Below are positions 1-6,964 of a stretch of DNA of 26,418 bases, piece after piece. The notes under the pieces are model-generated. The model ran no database searches. It was not told where the DNA came from and was given only the letters and a program-made list of their open reading frames with translations. The translations under genes and the position numbers were made by a program. Source of the DNA: JAVKDP01 sp040222185 (GTDB lineage Bacteria > Bacteroidota > Rhodothermia > Balneolales > Balneolaceae). How positions within the stretch are numbered: the first letter of the stretch is position 1; each line of letters begins with the position of its first letter. The stretch is from contig JAVKDP010000030.1 in the NCBI GenBank assembly GCA_040222185.1, positions 1 through 26,418 on the forward strand, written 5' to 3'.

Positions 1-439
1 AACCGATGTGAGTGAAGATCTTGTTCAATCGGTGTTCGAGCGCATGCTCAAATATCGAAGCACCTATTCAGGATCAGGGGCATTTACAACATGGATGTTC
101 AGCATAGCTCGTAATGCGCATATTGATCATTATCGCCAAAATAAAAAGCATAATGAAAAAGAAGAGCTTAATGAAGATCGGATGGGAGGTGCCCCTCCTG
201 AATTTGGTGAAATGGATGAGCGAACAAAACGAAAGAAGATACTAGAGTTAGCACTCGATCAACTCGATGAGGATAAGAAAGAAGTTGTGATCTTAAGCCG
301 GTATGAAGGTTTGAAATACGCAGAGATCGCCGAAATTCAGGGAGTGACAGAAAGTGCAGTAAAAGTAAGATTCTTTAGGGCAATGAAAGATTTAAAAAAC
401 ATTGTACACACATTAAGTGAGGAATACAGTGATGAATGA
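1..439 (+). CDS. ECF-type RNA polymerase sigma factor, 5' end cut by the window edge
   Basis: Sigma-70 family, extracytoplasmic-function group. The frame is open to the window edge. The first visible residues (a TDVSEDLVQ run) already lie inside sigma region 2, so the true start and the first part of region 2 are missing. The GTG at position 8 is an internal Val codon, not a credible start. Visible parts are the end of region 2 (DLVQ..F, then W-F-S-I-A-R-N followed by a basic His-Tyr-Arg segment) and region 4 near the C-terminus. In region 4 a helix-turn-helix reads YAEIAEIQGVTESAVKVR and would recognise the -35 element. The stop overlaps the start of the next gene by 8 bases, as is usual for sigma/anti-sigma pairs. 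It probably directs transcription of its own operon (through 2927), but that is inferred. The family call is firm. Confidence 0.93.
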   Translation, partial: TDVSEDLVQSVFERMLKYRSTYSGSGAFTTWMFSIARNAHIDHYRQNKKHNEKEELNEDRMGGAPPEFGEMDERTKRKKILELALDQLDEDKKEVVILSRYEGLKYAEIAEIQGVTESAVKVRFFRAMKDLKNIVHTLSEEYSDE

Positions 440-1211
440 AAAATATGAAGAACTGATCGCCGGATATTTAAACGGTGAATTAGATGAACAACAAAAAACA
501 AAAGTAGAAGCTCTGATTGCCAGCGGTGAGATCGATATGATCGACTTCAAAGCAATGGAACAATTACACAACGAGCTGGAAGTACTTTCCGCTCCGGAGC
601 CGTCTTCGGAAATGAGCGATAGGTTTTATGCAATGTTGGAAGAAGAAAAAGCTTCTGCTAAACCAATATTCAATATTTCAGAAAAGCTGAATGAATTGTT
701 TGCAGCCTTAACCATGCCTCGGTTGGCATACGCTTTTGTGCTGTTGATATTCGGCGGATTTATCGGATCGCAATTGGGTAGCAACGATTCCCAGATCAAT
801 GAATTAACTAATCAAATGCAGGATATGAGAGAGATGATGATTGTTAGTATGCTGGAAGGCGCTTCCACAACAGACAGGTTGAGAGCAGTAAATATAAGTG
901 CTGAATTACCGATAGCTGATGGAAAAGCTGTACGTGCTTTATTATTCACACTCAATAATGATGAAAGCGTGAACGTAAGAGTTCAAACCATTGAAACCTT
1001 AAAGAAATGGGGTGAAGACGAAAATGTTCGGGAAGGTCTGGTTAGTGCGATCGGAGCCCAAAACTCTGATGTGGTAATTATAGCCCTGGCTGATGCCATG
1101 GTTGAACTGGGATTGCAAAACTCAAAATCTGAATTCGAAAATCTGATTCAGGAAAGAAATTTAAATATCAATGTAAAAGAGAAACTGGAAAGCACCATTG
1201 CGTCGCTTTAA
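432..1211 (+). CDS. Membrane anti-sigma-like protein with HEAT-type repeats
   Basis: 259 residues from the ATG at 432, chosen because a GAGG motif lies 9 bases upstream and because it overlaps the sigma gene by 8 bases; a GTG at 417 in the same frame is less likely. The N-terminal part (about 1-90) is cytoplasmic, acidic and helical, with the look of an anti-sigma domain (EELIAGYLNGELDEQQ), but without a clear zinc-binding HxxxCxxC motif. One membrane segment lies at about 97-113. After it, about 145-255 would be periplasmic and reads as two or three helical HEAT-like repeats (RVQTIETLKKWGEDENV...). The likely role is to hold the sigma factor at the inner membrane and release it on an envelope signal. 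That is inferred from position and topology, not from a recognised catalytic or binding motif. Confidence 0.8.
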   Translation: MNEKYEELIAGYLNGELDEQQKTKVEALIASGEIDMIDFKAMEQLHNELEVLSAPEPSSEMSDRFYAMLEEEKASAKPIFNISEKLNELFAALTMPRLAYAFVLLIFGGFIGSQLGSNDSQINELTNQMQDMREMMIVSMLEGASTTDRLRAVNISAELPIADGKAVRALLFTLNNDESVNVRVQTIETLKKWGEDENVREGLVSAIGAQNSDVVIIALADAMVELGLQNSKSEFENLIQERNLNINVKEKLESTIASL

Positions 1212-1224
1212 GGAAGGAAGAATC

Positions 1225-2076
1225 ATGAAAAAAATCATAGGAATACTACTCGTAGGATTGTTTGCGATTACGGTAACCGCTCAAAATAAAAGAGTAACTG
1301 AAGGTATCGACATTCAGATAAAGAAAAGCGCTTTGTCATCTATTGATGGGTTTATCATAAAAAACATAAATGGTGATTTGAAAGTTAGCGGTTATAATGG
1401 AGATGAGATCCTTATAACAGGCTCCAAAACCATCCGAAAGAAAAGAGGAGAACTGGACCAAAAAACCATTGACGAGATCTACCTTCGCCAGGAAGAGCAT
1501 GAGGGAAAAATTTATGTATATGTTCAGGCTCCGGGAGTTGAAGTGAAATTCAAAGATGGAAAAATGAGACATTCCATGAACTGGAATCGAGACAGGTGGG
1601 ATGACTACGACGAAGTTCATTTTGAATTCAACATCGAAGTAAAGATGCCGGAAAGCATGATGGTAAAAGCATCAACTGTAAACGGAGGAAAGCTCATAGT
1701 TGAAAATATGATGAATGGTGTGGACGCCGGAAATGTAAACGGAGATGTGGTTTTAAAAGAAGTAGCAGGCAAAACTCATGCTCATACTGTAAATGGAGAT
1801 ATTGAAGTATATTTTGCTGAAAGCCCGACAGATGATTCACGGTTTAATACGGTAAACGGAAGCATGGAAATTTATTCACCAAAAGATTTAGGTGCTGTAG
1901 TAACTTTTGAAAGTTTACACGGTGATCTCTATACAGATTTTGAACAAGTAACTCGACTTAAAGCCCAATTGAACAAGGAAAAAGACGGAAAAGGTTACAG
2001 ATACCGAATCGGTAAATCCACACCAATTCAAATTGGAGACGGTTTATCAAAAATGGATTTCGAGACGGTTAACTGA
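1225..2076 (+). CDS. Exported DUF4097-family beta-repeat protein (first paralog), probably lacking its last strand
   Basis: 283 residues from the ATG at 1225, with an AAGGAAGG ribosome-binding site just upstream; the same frame runs back to 1198 but that start has no such site. A signal peptide covers about residues 1-19, ending VTAQ. The body is a right-handed beta-solenoid-like DUF4097 domain with recurring turn motifs: NGDLKV early, then STVNGGKL, GNVNGDVV, HTVNGDIE, NTVNGSME and SLHGDLYT. It starts 13 bases after the anti-sigma gene, so it is probably in that operon. The function of DUF4097 proteins is not established; an envelope-stress or surface-associated scaffold is a guess. The reading frame stops after FETVN, just where the paralog at 2124 continues with another HGDISIRKN repeat. 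The bases after the stop still encode a similar tail (see findings). Confidence 0.85.
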   Translation: MKKIIGILLVGLFAITVTAQNKRVTEGIDIQIKKSALSSIDGFIIKNINGDLKVSGYNGDEILITGSKTIRKKRGELDQKTIDEIYLRQEEHEGKIYVYVQAPGVEVKFKDGKMRHSMNWNRDRWDDYDEVHFEFNIEVKMPESMMVKASTVNGGKLIVENMMNGVDAGNVNGDVVLKEVAGKTHAHTVNGDIEVYFAESPTDDSRFNTVNGSMEIYSPKDLGAVVTFESLHGDLYTDFEQVTRLKAQLNKEKDGKGYRYRIGKSTPIQIGDGLSKMDFETVN

Positions 2077-2123
2077 AGTTCCTACATACGAAAAATAAAA
2101 TAAAATCAAGAAATAAGAGAATC

Positions 2124-2927
2124 ATGAAAAAAATAATAATTACCCTATTTAGTGCATTGCTTGTGTTGGTTGTGTCAAACCCTTTGGTAGCTCAGGATGA
2201 TATAACTGTTCCTTTATCCAAACCCGGACAAAAAGGGATGCTGCGAATTGATCTGGTTTATGCGGATGATATAATTGTAGAAACGCATGATCGCCAGGAT
2301 GTTATCGTAAAATATAACGGTGACGACGACGACGATAACTGGAATAATCGCAAAAACGGTTTAAGGAGAATATCATCAGGAGGCCTAAGCCTGGAAATCA
2401 CAGAAGACAATAATGTGGTTAAAATAAATAGCCAGCCACAACACAATGATCTTGAACTGACTGTTTACGTTCCCAAAAACTTTTCCCTAAAACTAAATGC
2501 TGTTCATGGCGACGTGGAAGTGAGAGGTCTGGAAGGGCAAGTAGAGATCGAATCTGTAAATGGTGACGTGGAAGTGATGGATATATCCGGCTCTGCTTTA
2601 GTAAACAGTGTAAACGGAGATATAGAAGTCAGTTTTGTAAAGATCGATCCCAACGCCCCAATGTCGTTTACAGGTGTGAATGGTGATATTGAGATCGCTT
2701 TACCTGAGAATGCTAAGTTTTCAGCGAAAATGAAAACAGACTGGGGAGATGTATATACCAACTTTGACATGGACATCGAACGAAACCCAACGGATACTCA
2801 AGTCTCGTCCAAAAAAGGTCAGTACAAAGTATCTATAAATAAATGGGTTTACGGTACAGTTAATGGTGGAGGCCCTGAATATTTATTCAAAACGCTCCAC
2901 GGAGATATTTCAATTCGTAAAAACTAG
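2124..2927 (+). CDS. Exported DUF4097-family beta-repeat protein (second paralog)
   Basis: 267 residues. The signal peptide is about 1-24 (ending LVAQ). A very acidic loop (DDDDD near residue 70) is followed by regularly spaced turn motifs: AVHGDVEV, SVNGDVEV, SVNGDIEV, GVNGDIEI, DWGDVYTN and the closing TLHGDISI. These are spaced by roughly 17-25 residues, as expected for one turn of a beta-solenoid each. It is a diverged tandem copy of the gene just upstream (same architecture, and the same WGDVYTNF/HGDLYTDF block). The 47-base gap between them holds no evident terminator, and a strong terminator follows at 2987, so it is probably the last gene of the sigma operon. The molecular role is unknown. 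Confidence 0.87.
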   Translation: MKKIIITLFSALLVLVVSNPLVAQDDITVPLSKPGQKGMLRIDLVYADDIIVETHDRQDVIVKYNGDDDDDNWNNRKNGLRRISSGGLSLEITEDNNVVKINSQPQHNDLELTVYVPKNFSLKLNAVHGDVEVRGLEGQVEIESVNGDVEVMDISGSALVNSVNGDIEVSFVKIDPNAPMSFTGVNGDIEIALPENAKFSAKMKTDWGDVYTNFDMDIERNPTDTQVSSKKGQYKVSINKWVYGTVNGGGPEYLFKTLHGDISIRKN

Positions 2928-2985
2928 TAAATCAGAGTAACGAATTAAAATTACACTCGTCTAACTATCAGAGTTAAATAAAAAT

Positions 2986-3023
2986 ACTGCAAATCATTTG
3001 GAGAGAATGATTTGCAGTTTCTT
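2986..3023 (+). terminator. Strong intrinsic terminator after the sigma-factor operon
   Basis: A perfect 12-bp inverted repeat, CTGCAAATCATT at 2987-2998 and AATGATTTGCAG at 3006-3017, has a 7-base loop (TGGAGAG) and one extra A-T pair outside. TTTCTT follows. It separates the DUF4097 pair from the DUF5916 gene. Confidence 0.85.
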
Positions 3024-3048
3024 ACCAAAGCCTTAAAAACCTACTGTC

Positions 3049-5832
3049 ATGCGGAAATTTACCATTACCCTACTATTGCTATGCCTGAATTTTAGTGTAC
3101 AAGCACAACAAAATATACCGGAAGAAGGAGAAGAGTTGAGAACCATAAGTCTTAAAAAAGACAATATAGACTATCGTTTCGGATATGCACAAAACCCTAC
3201 AATGGAAGCGGTGAGAATTTCCGGACAAAATATCAAATTAGACGGGATACTTAATGAGGCAATTTGGTCCACTGCTCCGGTAGCTACGGGTTTTACACAA
3301 AGATCTCCAAGAGACGGTGGAAATCCCTCCCAGAAAACGGAAGCAAGGATCTTATATACGGACAATGAAGTTTATGTAGGTATAATGGCGTATGATAATG
3401 CACCGGATTCTGTAATTGCATCATTATTCAGAAGAGATGGAAATGAGACCAGTGATTGGGTATATGTGAGTTTAGACAGCTACAATGATAAGCGAACTGC
3501 ATTTACTTTTGCAGTAAATCCAAGAGGAGTACAAAAAGATATCTTGTATTTTGATGACAGAGGCGAGGATGTGTTATGGGATGCCGTTTGGGAAGCAGAA
3601 GCAAAGATGGTGGAAGGCGGCTGGTCAGTAGAGATGAGAATTCCAATGTCTCAATTACGTTTTAGTTCTAAAGACGATATAAAATCATGGGGAGTTAATT
3701 TTCAAAGAAGAATAGCGAGGCATCAGGAATTTAACTTTTGGGCACCAACTTCTCAATCAGCATCCGGAAGTGTTTCTTTATTCGGGCGATTAAATGGTAT
3801 CAGAGATCTTGAAGAGCCCAGAAGATTGGAAATTACTCCTTATGTATCATCAGTTTTGGAAAGAGCACCAGGTAATCCAAACAACCCATACTATAATGAA
3901 AATGAGTTAGATGCCAATATTGGTGGAGATATTAAATACGGTGTTACTTCTGACCTAACATTAACAGCTACTTTAAACCCGGATTTTGGTCAGGTTGAAG
4001 CAGATCCGGCTACAATAAATCTTTCTCAATTCGAACAGTTCTTCTCAGAAAGAAGACCATTTTTCTTAGAAGGGAACGAAATTTTCAGATTTGGAGGAAC
4101 AAAGACATTTAACAATTTCGGTAATCCGAATACTTTTTATTCAAGAAGGATAGGGCGTTCTCCTCAGGGTAATTTATCAGAAGCTAATCGATTTAGTGGA
4201 AACAGTTTATATGATCCCTCACAAACTAATTCAACTTTTACAAACACACCAAATCAAACGAAAATTCTTGGAGCTGCTAAATTAAGTGGTAAAACAAAGT
4301 CGGGTTTATCAGTTGGAACTCTTTATGCAAGAACATTGGAAGAAAGATCAAATTATACAGCAAATCTGGATAATGGGAACACTACTAAAGGTAATTTTAT
4401 AGCTCAACCTTCCAACAATTTTCTTGTAAGCAGATTAAAGCAAGATTTTAACAGTGGGAATACTGTGGTAGGCGGGTTTTTTAGTGGAATGAACCGGGAT
4501 ATTGGTGGAACGTATTTTGAAAACAGGCTCCATAACTCAGCTTTTATATCCGGAGCGGATTTTGAGCACGGTTGGAATGATCGTTCCTGGATTGTGAGTG
4601 GTACTGCATCAGTAAGTTCCGTTTTTGGTACAACTGATGCAATTACACGAACTCAGAATGCTCCTCAAAGATACTATCAAAGAATTGATTCCGAAGGTCT
4701 TTCTGTTGATACTAATAAAACGAGTTTGAGTGGATTGGCTTCAGAATTGAGCTTGCAAAAAGCAAGTGGGGAAAACTGGACTTGGTCAGTTACAGGGTCA
4801 ATGGTTACACCAGGCTATGAGACCAATGATATTGGTTTTCAGAACAGAGCAGATTACCGGGCTGTTTCAACGGGTATTCAGTATCAGGAAAACGATCCCA
4901 AATTCTTACAGTTTATTAATCTATGGAGTTACACAACTCATGCCTGGAATTTTGATAACGACCTTATAGCGAGAGGATATAATGCAGGTGGATACTTCCA
5001 ATTTAAAAATCTGTGGTCTTTTAATATAAATGGTAATGCAAATTTTGATACAATTTCAGACCGAGTGACTAGAGGTGGACCAACTTTTATGATGCCTGGG
5101 AGCTGGAATTTTAACTTTAATATTAATTCAAACAGCTCAAAGAGATTGTCAGGTGGAATAGGACAATTCCACAGAGAAGACAGAGTAGGAGAATACGATC
5201 ACTATTTCTGGGGTTACTTGTCTTACCGACCTACAACATTTATTCAGATTTCAGTTGAACCTGAGTATGGGTATCAAAACGATGTGGATCAATTTATTCT
5301 AAGAAGGGAGCAAGCTGATAATGCTTTAGATGAGAATCAAACGTTTGGAAACAGATATATATTTTCTGATATAAAACAGACTGACTTCTCCACTTCGTTT
5401 AGGTTGAACTGGACTTTCAATACAAAAATGAGCTTGCAAACTTATGTCAGACCTTTTATTGCTTCAGGCAAATATTCAAAGCTTAAAGAGTTTAACAATC
5501 CGGGCGGTTTTGGTTTTGATGTATATGGCGAGGATAAAGGTTCGGTTACTCAAAACGCTGATGGAAGCTATAATGTGGATCCTGATGGTGCCGGTGGTGA
5601 AGAGTCATTTACGGTAAGACCGTTAGATTTTAATGTCTCATCTCTGCAAGGTAACGCTGTATTCAGATGGGAGTACAGTCCCGGGTCGACTTTCTTTTTA
5701 GTATGGCAACAACAAAGAAGCGGATTCAGACCTAATGGGGAGTTTAATTTTGGAAACGATTTTGGGAACCTGTTAGATCCGGAGCCGACCAATGTATTCT
5801 TAGTTAAATTTAGTTATTGGTTTGGTGGGTAA
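3049..5832 (+). CDS. DUF5916 outer-membrane protein with CBM9-like N-terminal domain
   Basis: 927 residues. The signal peptide is about 1-20 (FSVQAQ). Residues about 50-250 form a CBM9-like carbohydrate-binding beta-sandwich: KLDGILNEAIW at the start, then conserved Tyr/Trp-rich strands (NEVYVGIMAYDN, a W-D-A-V-W-E segment, GGWSVEMRIP). The rest matches the DUF5916 family: a CBM9-to-barrel transition (TATLNPDFGQVEADP, then QFFSERRPFFLEG, with the typical FYSRRIGR) followed by alternating beta strands to the C-terminus (FLVKFSYWFGG). This fits an outer-membrane beta-barrel. Proteins of this kind occur widely in Bacteroidota and their substrate is not known. The gene stands between a terminator upstream and a 72-base gap downstream, so it is probably a single transcription unit. 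Family assignment is firm; the carbohydrate link is only by domain. Confidence 0.92.
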   Translation: MRKFTITLLLLCLNFSVQAQQNIPEEGEELRTISLKKDNIDYRFGYAQNPTMEAVRISGQNIKLDGILNEAIWSTAPVATGFTQRSPRDGGNPSQKTEARILYTDNEVYVGIMAYDNAPDSVIASLFRRDGNETSDWVYVSLDSYNDKRTAFTFAVNPRGVQKDILYFDDRGEDVLWDAVWEAEAKMVEGGWSVEMRIPMSQLRFSSKDDIKSWGVNFQRRIARHQEFNFWAPTSQSASGSVSLFGRLNGIRDLEEPRRLEITPYVSSVLERAPGNPNNPYYNENELDANIGGDIKYGVTSDLTLTATLNPDFGQVEADPATINLSQFEQFFSERRPFFLEGNEIFRFGGTKTFNNFGNPNTFYSRRIGRSPQGNLSEANRFSGNSLYDPSQTNSTFTNTPNQTKILGAAKLSGKTKSGLSVGTLYARTLEERSNYTANLDNGNTTKGNFIAQPSNNFLVSRLKQDFNSGNTVVGGFFSGMNRDIGGTYFENRLHNSAFISGADFEHGWNDRSWIVSGTASVSSVFGTTDAITRTQNAPQRYYQRIDSEGLSVDTNKTSLSGLASELSLQKASGENWTWSVTGSMVTPGYETNDIGFQNRADYRAVSTGIQYQENDPKFLQFINLWSYTTHAWNFDNDLIARGYNAGGYFQFKNLWSFNINGNANFDTISDRVTRGGPTFMMPGSWNFNFNINSNSSKRLSGGIGQFHREDRVGEYDHYFWGYLSYRPTTFIQISVEPEYGYQNDVDQFILRREQADNALDENQTFGNRYIFSDIKQTDFSTSFRLNWTFNTKMSLQTYVRPFIASGKYSKLKEFNNPGGFGFDVYGEDKGSVTQNADGSYNVDPDGAGGEESFTVRPLDFNVSSLQGNAVFRWEYSPGSTFFLVWQQQRSGFRPNGEFNFGNDFGNLLDPEPTNVFLVKFSYWFGG

Positions 5833-5904
5833 GCTACTTACTTATTGATATCGGATTTTGTATTTTAGTAAAGTAGTTTAAATATGAAATTAATTTTATC
5901 CTAA

Positions 5905-6612
5905 ATGCAAAATCAGGTTCAAAATCTTACCGCTGAAGAAGTAAAAAGTATCCAGACAAGTTTTGTCAACAAAGTATATGTCTGGATGGGATTGGCTTTA
6001 ACCATCACCGGAATTGTAGCAATGAGAGTTGCAGATTCGGGTGCATTTATGGGAATGTTTACCGGCGCATCAAGTGCAATGCCGTTTTATATACTCATTG
6101 CTATTGAATTAGGGCTTGTTTGGTGGATGGTGTCAAGGATAGATTCGATGAGTTCGGGTTTTGCCACAGCTCTGTTTATTCTCTATTCTGCGTTGAATGG
6201 AGTTACACTATCTGTATTATTTTATGTGTATACCAGTGCGTCTATTGCATCCACATTTTTTATAACGGCGGGGACTTTTGGTATTTGTAGTGCTTATGGA
6301 TATTTCACAAAGAAAGATCTGACTTCGCTAGGAGGGTTTTTGTTTATGGCTCTTATCGGAATCATCATTGCCACTATCGTAAACATTTTCTTGGCAAGTT
6401 CTACACTATACTGGATCATTAGTTATGCAGGTGTTGCCATATTTATTGGATTAACAGCTTATGACACTCAAAAGATAAAAAATATGAGTCTGGAGGTTGA
6501 TGCGGATTCCGAGCAAGGTAAAAAAGGTGCAGTGATGGGAGCTTTAGCTCTGTATCTGGACTTTATAAATATGTTTATTTTTCTGTTGAGAATTTTTGGA
6601 AACAGACGATAG
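5905..6612 (+). CDS. Bax inhibitor-1/YccA (TMBIM, YetJ-like) family membrane protein
   Basis: 235 residues with seven predicted membrane helices, the usual size for bacterial members. Family marks are the LTAYDTQKIK segment (Asp187) and the C-terminal ALYLDFINMFIFLLR segment (Asp219). In Bacillus YetJ the corresponding Asp pair forms the pH-sensing gate of a calcium leak channel. An inner-membrane cation leak or stress role is therefore a family-level expectation, not shown here. No good Shine-Dalgarno sequence precedes the ATG. A strong terminator follows within 20 bases, so this is the end of a transcription unit. Confidence 0.95.
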   Translation: MQNQVQNLTAEEVKSIQTSFVNKVYVWMGLALTITGIVAMRVADSGAFMGMFTGASSAMPFYILIAIELGLVWWMVSRIDSMSSGFATALFILYSALNGVTLSVLFYVYTSASIASTFFITAGTFGICSAYGYFTKKDLTSLGGFLFMALIGIIIATIVNIFLASSTLYWIISYAGVAIFIGLTAYDTQKIKNMSLEVDADSEQGKKGAVMGALALYLDFINMFIFLLRIFGNRR

Positions 6613-6627
6613 AAAGTTTCAGATTCG

Positions 6628-6655
6628 AAGCCCTTTTTTAAAGGGCTTTTTTTTT
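6628..6655 (+). terminator. Intrinsic terminator after the Bax-inhibitor-like gene
   Basis: AAGCCCTTT (6628-6636) pairs perfectly with AAAGGGCTT (6640-6648) around a TTT loop, and is followed by a run of T to 6655. A classic rho-independent terminator. Confidence 0.92.
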
Positions 6656-6694
6656 GACAAAAATATCGGTTCCAAAAAAAGTAATCGAATAATT

Positions 6695-6828
6695 TTCTTA
6701 GAACATTGTTGGTCTTGCTCTCAAAGAAAATAGATTGTGTTTATTATGTACATATGTATTTGAATAACTCGAAAAGCGTATTTATCGGGTTTCATAGTAA
6801 AAAAAGTGTCTCAATTTTGTTCTAAGAA
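6695..6828. repeat. 11-bp inverted repeat, possible operator pair
   Basis: TTCTTAGAACA at 6695-6705 is matched by its exact complement TGTTCTAAGAA at 6818-6828. Each arm is itself built on a near-palindrome, TTCT(T/A)AGAA, as expected of a half-site pair for a dimeric DNA-binding protein. The arms are about 112 bases apart in the region upstream of the receptor cluster. The regulatory role is inferred. Confidence 0.4.
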
Positions 6829-6914
6829 GGTTTCAGTGTTTTCTATCAAAAAATGTTATCCGATCACTAATTTTTTTTAACAATAATTTTTTTTTATTAA
6901 AATGTTAACTCAAT

Positions 6915-6943
6915 GAAAAAAGCCCTTCCAAGGGAAAGTTTTC
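6915..6943 (+). promoter_or_regulatory. Possible leader hairpin just upstream of the TonB receptor
   Basis: GAAAA (6915-6919) can pair with TTTTC (6939-6943), and CCCT (6923-6926) with AGGG (6931-6934) around a TCCA loop, with a small internal loop between. T-rich sequence follows and the receptor ATG is 21 bases further. It could be a weak attenuator or a messenger-stability element. The stem is short, so this is tentative. Confidence 0.25.
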
Positions 6944-6964
6944 TTTTATTCAATTTGAAAATAT

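Larger units (their letters stand above)
6656..6964. other. Gene-free AT-rich intergenic region upstream of the TonB receptor cluster
   Basis: About 310 bases with no supportable coding region on either strand. It holds an 11-bp inverted repeat (6695-6705 and 6818-6828), long A and T runs (for example 6868-6898) and a small hairpin just before the receptor start (6915-6943). The promoter of the 13.6 kb cluster should lie here, but no convincing Bacteroidota-type -33/-7 pair could be picked by eye. Confidence 0.6.

Noticed and set aside
417..431. GTG at 417 as start of the anti-sigma gene
   Set aside because: The ATG at 432 has a GAGG motif at good spacing; the earlier start has none and would only add five residues.
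1336..1620. Minus-strand open frame of 94 codons opposite the first DUF4097 gene
   Set aside because: Lies wholly inside a well-supported gene on the other strand and has no recognisable protein features; the same applies to the minus-strand frames near 2258-2776, 3171, 5568, 9252, 13146, 13687, 14901, 16549, 18685 and 19122.
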